From Dasyornis broadbenti (lineage: Eukaryota; Chordata; Aves; Passeriformes; Dasyornithidae): a DNA stretch of 64,000 bases. Each line of letters begins with the position of its first letter. Position 1 is the stretch's first letter. The DNA lies in the NCBI GenBank assembly GCA_013397935.1, contig VZRN01005001.1, positions 898,268 through 962,267 on the forward strand, given 5' to 3'. Below the pieces are notes generated by a model. It saw only the letters and a program-made list of their open reading frames with translations, had not been told where the DNA came from and searched no databases. Position numbers and translations under genes: made by a program. Below are positions 47,591 to 58,740 of the stretch, in pieces.

Positions 47591-48460
47591 TGGGGCTGTG
47601 TTTACAGTATAAATCAGCAGAGGTTGGAGGTGTGATCTTAACCTGTCATTCGGGACATTCAGGAAATATTGCAGACACCTTTATGTGTTTTTCACTTGGA
47701 GGGACAGGCTATGAGCAGTGAAATATCCTGTTTACCCGTGCCAGTGCCGTGTTAAATCTACATTTTCAAGAGATGCCTTGAGATGGAAATAGCATTTCTG
47801 AGTACAACTTTACATTTCAAAGGTACAAAAAGCATCTGAGAAAATGTAAATACTAAAAAAAAAAAACCGCCATGAGCGGGGAAAGGTCAGCTGAACACAG
47901 TTTGATGTAGCTGCGTGTAATCCTCGCAGTGACATCTGTTCCCTGTTATTGTTATAAAAATGTGACTTCATTAGGTCGTGGCTGAGTCATGAACGAAGGA
48001 GCGAGGCTGCAGCGGGATCGGCCTGGCAGGGTGCATATGCTGCCAGTCTGGCTGGGGCAGGCAGCGCTGCGGGAGCCGCGTGGCCCTGGGGAGCGGCAGC
48101 GCAGAGCCTTTCTGCTCCCTCAGCCTGCTCCAAACGCAGCTGAGGGTGCAGAGGATGGGATTTCAGCGCTGGATCAGATGCTGGCTGTGCCTCAGCCCAG
48201 CTCTGGCAGACGGCTGTCTGCAGCTCCGAGAGCGCACGAGTGACAGCCCTGCCTGGCCCCCGGCTGCTGCTGTGGCACAGAGAGGCACAGCTGAGTCGTT
48301 TGGGGTGAGAAGTGAGCGTCCTTCCTGCCCCTGGAGGAGTTTCTCCAGGGGAGGAGGCAGACGGGGTCGAGCATCTGCGTGTCCCGGCGTGCTGTGCCCC
48401 GGGCTGGCAGCGCTGCGGCCACATGGGCCCGTCCTGGGTGGGCTCAGGGGAGCCACGGGG
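47591..48460. other. Unique intronic sequence leading into a minisatellite
   Basis: A run of A lies at 47856-47866. 48000-48460 is G+C-rich but no promoter motif is convincing. Confidence 0.5.
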
Positions 48461-49064
48461 AGCTCCTTGTGCAGCTCCTGCTCAGCACAGAGCACCAATT
48501 CCTGCTCCTTTCCAAGCTCCTGGCTCAGCAGAGAGCACCAATTCCTGCTCCTTTCCCAGCTCCTGGCTCAGCACAGAGCACCAATTCCTGCTCCTTTCCC
48601 AGCTCCTGGCTCAGCACAGAGCACCAATTCCTGCTCCTTTCCCAGCTCCTGCTCAGCACAGAGCACCAATTCCTGCTCCTTGTGCAGCTCCTGGCTCAGC
48701 AGAGAGCATCAATTCCTGCTCCTTGTGCAGCTCCTGCTCAGCACAGAGCACCAATTCCTGCTCCTTGTGCAGCTCCTGCTCAGCAGAGAGCACCAATTCC
48801 TGCTCCTTGTGCAGCTCCTGGCTCAGCACAGAGCACCAATTCCTGCTCCTTTCCCAGCTCCTGGCTCAGCAGAGAGCACCAATTCCTGCTCCTTGTGCAG
48901 CTCCTGCTCAGCAGAGAGCACCAATTCCTGCTCCTTGTGCAGCTCCTGGCTCAGCAGAGAGCACCAATTCCTGCTCCTTTCCAAGCTCCTGGCTCAGCAG
49001 AGAGCACCAATTCCTGCTCCTTTCCAAGCTCCTGGCTCAGCACAGAGCACCAATTCCTGCTCCT
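48461..49064. repeat. Minisatellite, unit about 41-44 bp, ~14 copies
   Basis: The unit is AGCACCAATTCCTGCTCC followed by either TTTCC(C/A)AGCTCCTGGCTC or TTGTGCAGCTCCTGCTC, then AGCA(C/G)AG. CACCAATTCCTGCTCC recurs every 41-44 bases. Three overlapping + strand frames stay open for roughly 290-340 codons across the array purely because the unit lacks stop codons. Confidence 0.96.
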
Positions 49065-52000
49065 GTCTCCCCACCCTGCTCCTGTCTGCCCATCCCTGAG
49101 GGCTGGAAAATCCCTGTCACTGAAATCTGCTTTTCCCAGAAAGCATCATCCCACCCCCTTGCATTTCTCTGGCTACCAATTACACCTTTATTTTTTCCTG
49201 CTTCTTGCTGTTCAATCGTTCGCTTTGAGCGTTGCCTTTGAAATCTGTGTCTGATGGAGATTTGCAGTGGAAGTCACTTGTTGCTTGAACCTTGATTGGT
49301 TATTACCCAGCTGCTCCAAAGGGACAAACTCCCCTGCTTTGGTGCCTCTGGAGTGTGTGGGTTTTGTGTTAATTGTATGGAAAATCCGGGTAAATTGACT
49401 AAAAAGCTAATTATGATGATATAAAAGATGTTTTTCTGTCAGGATTGGAACATCCCATGGGAAGAGATGTTCTTCCTGAGAAAAGCTCAGCCTCTGCCAG
49501 TCCGTGCTGGCTTCACTCGACTCCGTGCCTGGGAAATCCTGAGCAGACCTGAGCCAGGCACTGCAGATCCAGGTGCTCCTGGCTCTCTCTGCAATATTTT
49601 TCTCATAATTCATGGATAAGCAGTCTAGACCGGAGACATTTATCATGATGGGGAAGATGGAAGTGATTTTTGAGGGCAACAAAGTTCAAAGACTTTGCTG
49701 TAAGTCTTCAGGATTAAAGATTTACTTGATGCATCTTCCCCTGTTTAATAGACAGGAAGAGATGAAAGGGAATTTCTATAAAGATTTTCGTTCATACTTA
49801 ATGATGCCACTGTTAGATGAGCTTTGGCACCATGTCCCGAGCCATGGAGCTTTAAAACCAACCTTTTTTAAACATTAAATGACCTTTTTTTCATCCTCCA
49901 GCTTTAATAAATAAAGATTAGTTCAGCCTCATTACCAACTCAGTCCTGGGGGCTGGTTTAATATTTAGGTAAAGTAACCAGTCTCCCAAAATGAGCACAT
50001 TTTGCTGCTTTCCTATCCCAAATCCCACAGGGAGACAGGGATGGGGCTGGAGCTGGGTTCTAGGAATGCTGCTGCCACCTCCCTCCTGGATCCGGCTTCT
50101 CCATCTGAATTCCTTTCTTTTCCAAAACCTGCACTTTCCCCTTCCCCCTGTATTTGCTCCCAAAGTTCAAATCCAATCAGAGCTGAGTAGGGAAAAGAGT
50201 TTGGTTTTGTTATTTTGGGTTGGTTTGTTTCTTTCCTTCACCTTTAGGGAAGTTTTCAAGACTCTCAGAATGGAGAATAGAAAATCCCGTCCTGAATAGA
50301 GTTAAAAAAAGCTTTGTGCAAACTTTTTTTTTGCTTAGGTGGCTGGAGGAAACTATTCAAAATGCTTTGGTTTTGACTATTTTTACCTTTAAAATGCATT
50401 TAGCTGTGCATTAGGGGAAGTGGATTTTGTTTGAAAGCTGCCAATTAGGAGCATACTTGAAAACATCCCCCGATTTTGAAGCTTTAAATTAGAAACTAAT
50501 GAATGTGAGAATGCTGACATCCACTCCCCCGCCGCTGATCTTTAATTTCACAGCATCAGCACCTGAGCAGGAGCTGCATTTGGTGATGTTCATCAGGCTC
50601 AGCATGTGGATTTACCTTTCCCGGGGAGCAGGGCTGGAGGGATGAGTTTTGTCTGTGAGAACTTTTCTCCTCTGCTTCTCTCCTGGAAAAGTGGAGTTTG
50701 TGGCAAATCGTTCTCTCGGCTTTATTGTAATTAAAAGCAGTCACCAGCCTATTAATGTCTTTAAAAACCCGCTCCTGGCCTTAGAGGGAAGCCCAACCCT
50801 TTTTCTTGCATAATGAGGTGGAGATGAACTCAATTTTGCCCCCATAAAACCAGGAAAAGAAGGAAATCTTGAGTATTCTCAGGATGTGAAATAAACCAGG
50901 CTAGTGTGGAGCACCTTTGGGCTTCCACGGCTGGGGCACAGAGATGCTCTGCAGTTTGGGCAGGAGAGAAAAGATCCCGCTGGGATGAGCAGGGAAGGCT
51001 GGGGAAGGAGCCCTGAGGTGCGAGCTGGGTGTTGGGCTCGGGCTGTGCTTGCAGGGTTTTGGGTCAAATCGAGTCCCAGGGGCAGGAAAGCCAAAGGAAA
51101 AGGAGCCTGGAGCTGACGGGGATTCCATGGGGGCAATGGAGGGTGATGGGAGCGGTGAGGACCTTCCAGGCACAAGCCAGAGCCCTCTGTGGATCCCTCA
51201 GTCCCAGCACAACTCCCCCGTGCTTCCCTAACCCTGCTCCCAGCCAGCTCTGCCTCCCAAGTCCGTGTGTCCCTGGTGTTTTGCTCCCAGGAGCCAGGGG
51301 ATCTCCCTGGAGGGTTTTATTTCAGTTATCAGCTCATTTATGCTTTTCCCCACCAGAAAAAAACCCCAACTCGGCCGTGTTGCAGCGCAAGGGCACCTTC
51401 CAAAGCTCCAGCCAGGTGCCCTGGCTGCTGCAGGGAGCTCCCTCCTTCCCTGCCAGGAACCAGCAGGGTTCCCTGCTGATCCCTGCTGATCCCCTCTGAT
51501 CCCTGCTCTGCCCCCCTGCCAGGGCCTGATCCAGCAGCCTCAATGGCACCGCTCCCTTTGGAGGCGTTTTTTGGGAAGGGAAGATGAGTGTTGGTGATTT
51601 TTTTAATGCACCCAGCAAACAGCAGCGCTGCTCTTCCCCAGGTGCAATGGAAACGCTGAGTTCTGGCAGGAGACCAGCAAGGATAAACCCAGTGGAGTGC
51701 CAGCTCCTCCTGGAATTCTGGGATGAGTGCTCCACTCCCAATTCCTTTCTGCCTTCCCTCAAGAAAATAAAAATATGGCCCTCCCCACCTCCCTCTGCCT
51801 AACGCAGATCTGAGTGGGCAGCCGCGGGAGCCGGGTTCAAGAGTCAAGTGCTTTCTGTTTGAAAAATATTTGTCCCTCCCCACCCACGGCTGCCCACGTG
51901 CTTCCTGAAATATTCCAGCTCTCAGCTGCCACAAAGGAACCATCCGGGGTTTTTCTGGGGACGTTCTGCCTTTGTTGGGATGCGAGGCAGTGCCTGGATC

Positions 52001-52312
52001 TGGATTTTTAGGGCTGGACGGCCTCTCTGGAGCACCCAGCCCGAGCGGCAGTGGGTGCGGGGAGCCGGGCAGGGTGTGGGTGGCTGTGCCGTGGCATTCC
52101 AGCAGGTAAAACAGAGGCTGCTGCCGAGATCTCACCACCCACCTGTCTGGCAAGACCTGGGGAGTGGGAGCAGCATCGGGAAAAGGCCACGTGTGGGAAG
52201 GAGGATGCGCCAGCTCCGGCGGTGACGGGAGCGCACACGGAGATCCTGCAGGGATTGGCCAAGGCTGTGGGGAATCCGAGCCTAACCACTGCCAACCCCT
52301 TTTCCCCCACAG
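49065..52312. other. Unique intronic sequence before exon 2
   Basis: No transposon recognised. 49380-50530 is A+T-rich with short homopolymers. The polypyrimidine tract and acceptor of exon 2 lie at about 52299-52312. Confidence 0.5.
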
Positions 52313-52477
52313 CTGCCATCCTGGATGACCCCATGGAGTGCAGCAGAGGGGAGAGGCTCTCCATCACCCTGGCCAAGAACCGCATCAACCGCGCGCCCGA
52401 GCGGGCGGGCAAGGCCAGGGTGGAGGTGGACATCTTCGAGCTGCTGCGGGACAGCGAGTACGAGACGGCCGAGACCA
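52313..52477 (+). CDS. GRIK4: GRIK4 coding exon 2 (start of the amino-terminal domain)
   Basis: The acceptor is cttttcccccacAG (AG 52311-52312) and the donor is gtgagt at 52478. The exon is 165 bp, in phase 1 and out phase 1. With the last base of exon 1 it encodes residues 28-82 and the first base of Met83: AAILDDPMECSRGERLSI, then TLAKNRINRAPER, then VEVDIFELLRDSEYETAET. This is the start of the extracellular amino-terminal domain, a periplasmic-binding-protein-like (ANF_receptor) fold that governs kainate receptor subunit assembly. The motifs DDPMECSRGERL and NRINRAPER are GluK4-type. GluK5 has clearly different residues there, so the assignment to GRIK4 rather than GRIK5 is firm. The exon lies about 52 kb downstream of exon 1. 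Confidence 0.97.
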
Positions 52478-53705
52478 GTGAGTACCAGCCACAGCCCCCA
52501 CGGGGTGTCTGGCACACGGAGCTCGGGATTAAGCAGGGAAAAAAGGCATCTCTGGTACTTTGAAAGCCCAGTTTTCATTCGAGGGGAAATGAAACGCGGT
52601 GGCGCGAGCCCAGGCGTGGGCTGAGAGGATCCGTGCCCCCAATAAGCTTTGCCACTGCTCAGTGGCTTGGGACGAATAATTTCCTTTAATCTGCCTGTCA
52701 GTAAACAGGGGTAATGCTGATCCTTTGTCAAGGACTTAATGGTGAGCAAATAAGAGACTCTCGGGCAAGTTGGGTGCAATTAAGTTGTTTTTAAAACCCT
52801 GTGGAATCGTGCGTGTCAGCAAACATGACAGCTCTTCCCGGAGCTTGAGATTGGCAGTGGGTTTATTTACACCAAGTGAAATTTTTCAAGTGATGTTCGA
52901 AATCATGTGGATGAAGAAGAGCTAATTTCGAAAGAGCAGCAGATTTCCCACGTCACTTTAGTCCCTTAATGAAACAGTTCTTTATTAGGGTTGTTCCTCT
53001 GGCTGCCCAGCGTGCCAATCCTATGCTGATGGATAAAAAAGAAATTGATGATCACCGTCGCACAGTTTGAAAAAAACCCCAAAAGGTCTGCAGTAGTTTT
53101 TCCCTTTGAAAGGGAAATCCCCTTGGAATAGCAAAGCTTCCTTATGGACTCATTTTTAAGCTGACCTTTAGAGGCAGGGCTATAATTTTTTATTACCAGT
53201 TAGCTCAAGAAGGCTGGAGGAATCATTTTAAATAATAGGGATTTTAGCCTCGTTTCCCAGCGGTTCTGCATCCCACCACTGAGTGATCCGCAGGATATCC
53301 CCAGAAAGCATGGCCGAGCGCTGTGCTTGGGGGCTGGCTGGTTTTCCCCGGAGCTTTGGTGGGTTTTCCGTGCCGAGGGTTCTCCAGGTGAGCTGGCAGG
53401 GCCGGCTCCGCGGGGGCTGTGGGATCAGCACATGGCTCCTTCATTTCCTGAATGAGCGCCTGCATTATTTGTGGGAGCGTGCGGTTCATAAAGTGCGGCC
53501 CCGCGAGAACCCTGGCACCCGTGAGGCAGCCTGGGCTAAACCCAGCGCAGCGACTGCTCCACCCCGCACTTCTCCACTGCCTTGGAGCCCTCATTTTTGG
53601 GATATTTTCCCGGTTTTCCCCATCTCCGTTGTGCACATCCTGTTTTACGCTCACTTGGCACAGCCTTAGGGCACATCCAGTCTCCAATGGGAGCTGCCTG
53701 GATGG

Positions 53706-54150
53706 CACAGAATCCCAGGATCCCAGACTGGTGTGGGTTGGGAGGGACATTAAAACTCACCCAGTTCCACCCCAGCCTGGCCTTGGGCACTTCCAGGGAT
53801 CCAGGGGCAGCCACAGCTTTTCTGGGAAACCTGTGCCAGGGCCTCAGCACCCTCACAGGGAAGAATTTTTTCCCAATATTCCATCTATCCCTGCCCTCTG
53901 GCAGTGGGAAGCCATTCCCTGTGTCCTGTCCCTCCATCCCTGCGAAAAGTCTCTCTCCATCTTTCCCCTTCCCTCCCTTCAGCTGGAAGGCACAATTAGA
54001 TCATCCCAAAACCTCCTCTTTTCCAGGTGAACAATCCCAACTCTCCCAGCCTTTCCTCACAGCAGAGCTCCTCCATCCCTCTGATCATCCTGGAGCCTCC
54101 TCTGGACTCGCTCCAAGCACATCCCCAGTTTGCCCCTTAAAGTATCCCAA
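53706..54150 (-). mobile_element. CR1 LINE 3' end with an internal deletion
   Basis: Complement of CR1: CACAGAATCCCAGGATCCCA, GGTTGGGAGGGACATTAAAA, CCTTGGGCACTTCCAGGGAT, CAGGGCCTCAGCACCCTCAC, and CTCCTCTGGACTCGCTCCAA at the far end. The usual CATGGGCAGGGACACCTTCC segment is absent: CAGTTCCACCCC is joined straight to AGCCTGGCCTTGG. Confidence 0.92.
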
Positions 54151-55742
54151 ATCTCCCTGTGAGGCTCCTTGGAAATGACAAAATTCCTCATTTGCCTGAG
54201 CCTCCTGTGTCTTTGAAGGACCCAGCAGCATTTTTAGCTCCGTTCTTGTTCCTGTCTCATAAATATCCTGCTTGTAGCACCATTCCTGGCCTTTTTTTTT
54301 GGGATTGCGGTGACCCCTGAGCCACTGTAAGGATCATGAGAGGGATTTCTGACTTATTTTCAGCCTGTAACACTGCTCAGGAATTCTTCCCTTGGCAGGT
54401 TTTTCAAGCAGAAGAATGTTAATTTGATGAGAATTTAATATTATGCAAGAAATTGTCGATTTCAGCAAATGTTGTGTTTGGGGAGAAATTGGAAACAGGG
54501 CAAGTGAGGAAGAGGCATCTCCCATTTCCAGTTTTCAGCTTGGGGTGATTTTCTTTGTTTTCTTTACTTGGACCTAAAGACTGTAAAAAGTAGAAATTGG
54601 AGCAAATTGACTTTTTTTTGGTGAATTTTGCAGCGTGTTATTTGCCTTTTCTTCAGAGGCAAAAAACGTCTGGAAGCTTTTCTTAGGAAAGGAATAATCT
54701 AGATTCTGTATGGCTCCGCTATTAATGTCACTGATGTTATTCTTGATTTATCCTGGTGGCAGAAGAAAATCAGATTCTCTAACTTAAATTTCAAGGCTTT
54801 CATGGCTTTCAAATGCTTCAACGCATTGCTGGTATTTGTTATGACACACAATATTAATAAAAACTGTTGAGATGTTTTAACCTGTGACTGCAAAGCTGTT
54901 TACAGCTGTTTAATACTGTTCTCACATTTCACACCCTTTGAGTCACTCTTAAATATCTCAGCTCCATGCTCAGCTGACTGATGTAGGAATGCTGGGATCA
55001 CACCATACACTCCATATACAAGAGGGGGAAGAATTTTGAGGAGTTCGTTGTTTTGTCTGGGGAGTAAGTTTGGTTGGTTTTTAATTTTATTTCTGTTTTT
55101 TTTTTTTTTTTCTTGAGCTGTTTTTTCTTCCATTTTTCCTTCAGGCTGGCTCAGGCATCTTAATGTCAGAGAGCCCCAAAATCTCAGTTGCTCCAGGAGG
55201 TAAAATCTGAGTCAGTCCATCCCATTCATGCTTTGCTACTCCAGCTTTAGATATCAACCAACACAAACTTTGGCTGTTCCTGTGTGGTTTTTAAGGAGGT
55301 TGCAAGGAGAGGTTACGGGCAGAGTTTTTTTGTTGTGTTTTTTTTTTTTTTTTTTTTGCCGTTACAAGGAAAGCCTGTTCTCTCTTTGTGTTTGGTGTTC
55401 CAGCTCCTTTTGTGCGGCTCCAAGCTGCCGCGTTTAATCATGTCTTTATCTAAACCACCTTGTTCCTTTCGATGTCGGGGCAGGACAGATTTCCCTACTT
55501 GTCACCCTGTCCCCGATGGCCTCATCAGCCTTTTAAGCACCTCCTTGTTGTGAATCCAAACGTCCCGGGGCAGGTCAGGAGCGAGAGCCAGCGAGCACCG
55601 GGAGAATTGTAGATTTTGATTTATCCACGCCAATATCTCAGTGCCCTTTCAAAGGGCGTCCTTTCAGTGACGTTGGCTCCAAGGTGTTGTTATCACCTGC
55701 CCCGCTGTTTTTGGGGATTTCTTGTGTCAGCCTGCTCTGGTT

Positions 55743-55901
55743 ATCACGGAATCACAGAATGCCTGGGGTTGGAAGGGACCTTAAGGATGAGTTTGTTCCA
55801 CCCCTGCCATGGGCAGGGACACCTTCCACTATCCCGGGTTGCTCCGAGCCCTGTCCAAGCTGCCCTTGGACACTTCCAGGGCATCCACAACCTCTCCAGG
55901 C
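55743..55901 (-). mobile_element. CR1 LINE 3' fragment
   Basis: Complement of CR1: CGGAATCACAGAATGCCTGG, GGTTGGAAGGGACCTTAAGG, CCATGGGCAGGGACACCTTC, CTTGGACACTTCCAGGGCAT. The tail repeats (GAATCACAGAAT) are well kept. Confidence 0.93.
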
Positions 55902-57632
55902 CTCTCTGTTCGCAGGCTCCCGTTAGGAAGCACCAGCGATGCTCCAGGAGCATCTCTAGAACCCCTCCTGTTTATGCCCTCAGTGCTTTCTCTCTGCCAA
56001 TCCCGTGACCAGCCCCTGTCACTCGAGATCTCGGCTGTGTTTTGCAATCAGGGAGCCGCTGAGGTAATTGCACACCTTCCCTGCTCATTTATTTTGAATT
56101 AGAGCCAGGAATCTTCTCTGCGTTCTGTTTGAAAGCCTCGGCTCAGGTTATCTGTGTGCTCTGCCCTGGAGAGCTTTCAGCCCTGCTTTGAACAGGGCAG
56201 GATTCATGGAAATGTTTTCCAGGTGCTCCGGGATCCTAGGAAGTGAAAGCCGCTCTCCCCATGCCTCAGGGGATGTACATACATTTATCATCAAGAGCTG
56301 CTCATTTGTTGGGCTTTTCCATGTTCAAAAACAAGTTTGTAGTTCTGCCTTCCTTTAAAAAATACCTTGCTGCGTCCAAGTGTCCAAACCTGGACTTCAT
56401 TCCCAAATATACTCATGGAAACGATTGAACACAGCACTCCTGTATGAGAGGAGGGCGCTGTCCGCTGAGCACACACCTGATCCAGTGGAACCCATGGTAA
56501 AGAGGCTCTCCCAGTGATGCCACTTCGTTGTCCAGCGTCGCCTGAGACCCTGAATTCTAAACGACGGAGTTTTTTGGACTCAAACTCGGAGCTGCTGGAG
56601 CCTGCAGCACTCACCAAGTCTCCTGCACAGCCCATGGCTTTTGTGGTGCCCAGGTGCTGGAGTATGAAGAGATTTGAGTGGCAGGGGCTCTGTCGTTATC
56701 CGTGGTTACAGTCCCTGTGATTATCATGGATGAATCTGGGATACAGGACCAGCATCTCCTCATCCCTGCAAGCGCTTGTCTGAGCACCCACGGCAGCAGC
56801 AAGGTGGAGCCTTTCCTCCCAGCGGAGACCTGACAGCATCAGGTAATGCTCTGAAATAGGAAATGTGCTCGGATTACAAGCGCAGCCTTCCAAATGTGGT
56901 CAAAACCTTTGCCTCAGGCACCTCCACTTTGTTTCCATTCATTTTCCTTAATTTTCGTGGATGTTTCCCCCTGGTAGTGATAAAGCCAGGTCTTTTTCTT
57001 CCAGACAGTTGTTGCAACTCCGTTGCTATGGCTACTTAACCCACTTCTTGTTCCTGCTACCAGGCACGGGAAGAAAAGTGCTCACCAAACTTTTCCCTGC
57101 ACAGCATAAGGAATTTTTCCCCGGGAACTTTGTCCTGGTGACCTCTGGATAAGGAAGGGCTTGAGCAGCTCTTTCCCCGTGGATGCTGAACGGCAGAGCT
57201 CGGAAGGGAGCAGCTGACAGGGGCTGCTGAACGCTGCAGAGACAGCAGGCGAGGCTTTCAAATCGCGGGTGCTCTTTATTTGAAGGGATCTTCTGAAGAG
57301 GTGTAAGTGCCCCTAAATTTTTTAAGCGCAGAGGAAAAGCAAGCCCTGGATTTCCTTTGAAGATGCTGCAGAAAAATCTCCCTCGTTCCGTAGGAGATGG
57401 AGTTGTTGGAGGGCGAGGGAGCTCAGAAGGAAGGAAAACCCAGGAGGAGATGTTTGCATTTCATGAGCGCTTTCTGTAGAAAGTTGGAGCAATCAGTGGG
57501 GACCAGCGAGGATAAGGAGGTTTTCCTTCAAAAGAGAAGTAAAAGCAATTCCCCAAAGTGACAAACGAAATGAGATTTGGGCCCCATATTCCAGTTGTGA
57601 AGCTGTGAAGCCTTAAGGAGGCTCAGGCCAGA

Positions 57633-57786
57633 GATCACAGAGTGGTTTGGATTGCTGGGAACCTCAAAGATCATCTCGTTCCACCCCCTGCCATGGGCAG
57701 GGACAACTTCCAGGCTGCTCCGAGCCCTGTCCAACCTGTTCTTGGACACTTCCAGGGATGGGGCAGCCACAGCTTCTCTGGGAAAA
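57633..57786 (-). mobile_element. CR1 LINE 3' fragment
   Basis: Complement of CR1: GATCACAGAGTGGTTTGGAT, CTCAAAGATCATCTCGTTCC, CCATGGGCAGGGACAACTTC, CTTGGACACTTCCAGGGATG. 5'-truncated, moderately diverged. Confidence 0.9.
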
Positions 57787-58642
57787 CGTGGAACTGGAGA
57801 TGTTCACTTCTCAAACCCCACACTCGACCCCGTAACTTGCTCCACCCCAAGCACAGTGTAAGCTTTCATTTCACATCATCCAGCCCTGATTTAAAGACTC
57901 GGAGTTGCTAAAAACCCTGCTCTGATGTGCAGTTCAGCAGTTTTGATGATGTATTCACTTCACTACCAAAAAAGATATGTTCAGATTTGAATTTTCCCAG
58001 CTTTTCCTGCTCAAGCTGCTCTGCAGGAAGGGTTCTGAGCGATGCAGAGGATGGGGATGGCAGCAGGGAGGTGACACCAGCTGGATTTGTGCTGTGAATT
58101 AAAAGGACGAAAAGGGATTGCAGTTTAACCCGGGAAGAGATTTAACTTCTTCAGATTGTCAGGTGTTTTTTATGGTTCCCCTAACCTTGGTGGCACGGAG
58201 CCAGAAGATTTAACTGCTGCCAGAAAAAAAACAAAACAAATGAAAACCAGTAATGCAATCCTTTATTTTTAACACTGAACTCTGCAGAGATGAGGGGAGA
58301 AGTTCCTACAGGTTTGTTGGATGCTTTGAAGCCAGGTCACTGCTGTGTTTAGCATCTTCCAAAAAGTTTAGTTTTTGTTTTTTATCCTGGGGTCAGAAAG
58401 AGGGGGTGCATGAGGGAGTCAGAGATGAGGATCCTGGGGTTTGGGGAGAGTTTAGGTGCGGTTTTAAAAGGCTGGGGAAAGGGGGAGAGTGCCACAGGCA
58501 GGGTGATTCAGGGGGAATGGAGGGATTTAAATGGCAGAGCAGAAGGGAGGAGATGCTGCTGTGTCCTTGCTGAGGTCCAGCACGGTCTGCTGGGAACTGG
58601 GGATGCAGTCTGACGCCTGTTCCCTCTCTCTGGTGCTCACAG

Positions 58643-58740
58643 TGTGCCAGATCCTCCCCAAAGGCGTGGTGGGAGTCCTGGGACCTTCCTCCAGCCCAGC
58701 CTCCAGCTCCATCATCAGCAACATCTGCGGGGAGAAAGAG
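58643..58740 (+). CDS. GRIK4: GRIK4 coding exon 3 (amino-terminal domain)
   Basis: The acceptor is ctctggtgctcacAG (58641-58642) and the donor is gtaagc at 58741. The exon is 98 bp, in phase 1 and out phase 0. It completes Met83 and encodes residues 84-115: CQILPKGVVGVLGPSSSP, then ASSSIISNICGEKE. The GPSSSPAS loop followed by ICGEKE is the hallmark of the KA1/KA2 amino-terminal domain. SSSIISNICGEKE is GluK4-like rather than GluK5-like. Two cysteines (C84, C111) are present. The human protein, as I recall it, has VVAVLGP where this reads VVGVLGP, a minor difference. Frame and length agree with both neighbouring exons. Confidence 0.97.

Larger units (their letters stand above)
342..52312 (+). 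other. GRIK4 coding intron 1 (about 52 kb)
   Basis: A GT...AG intron of 51,971 bases as assembled. That length includes two N-gaps and one probable false duplication, so the true length is uncertain. It holds all the repeats listed between these positions and no second gene that I can support. A very long first coding intron is usual for GRIK genes. Confidence 0.9.
52478..58642 (+). other. GRIK4 intron 2
   Basis: A 6165-base GT...AG intron. It contains three antisense CR1 fragments (53.7, 55.7 and 57.6 kb) and T-rich runs near 55.1 and 55.33 kb. The stretches 52478-53700, 54160-55740, 55905-57630 and 57790-58640 show nothing I recognise. Confidence 0.9.

Noticed and set aside
48080..49099. 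339-codon open frame and two overlapping frames of 309 and 291 codons
   Set aside because: All lie in the ~43-bp minisatellite, whose unit has no stop in any + frame.
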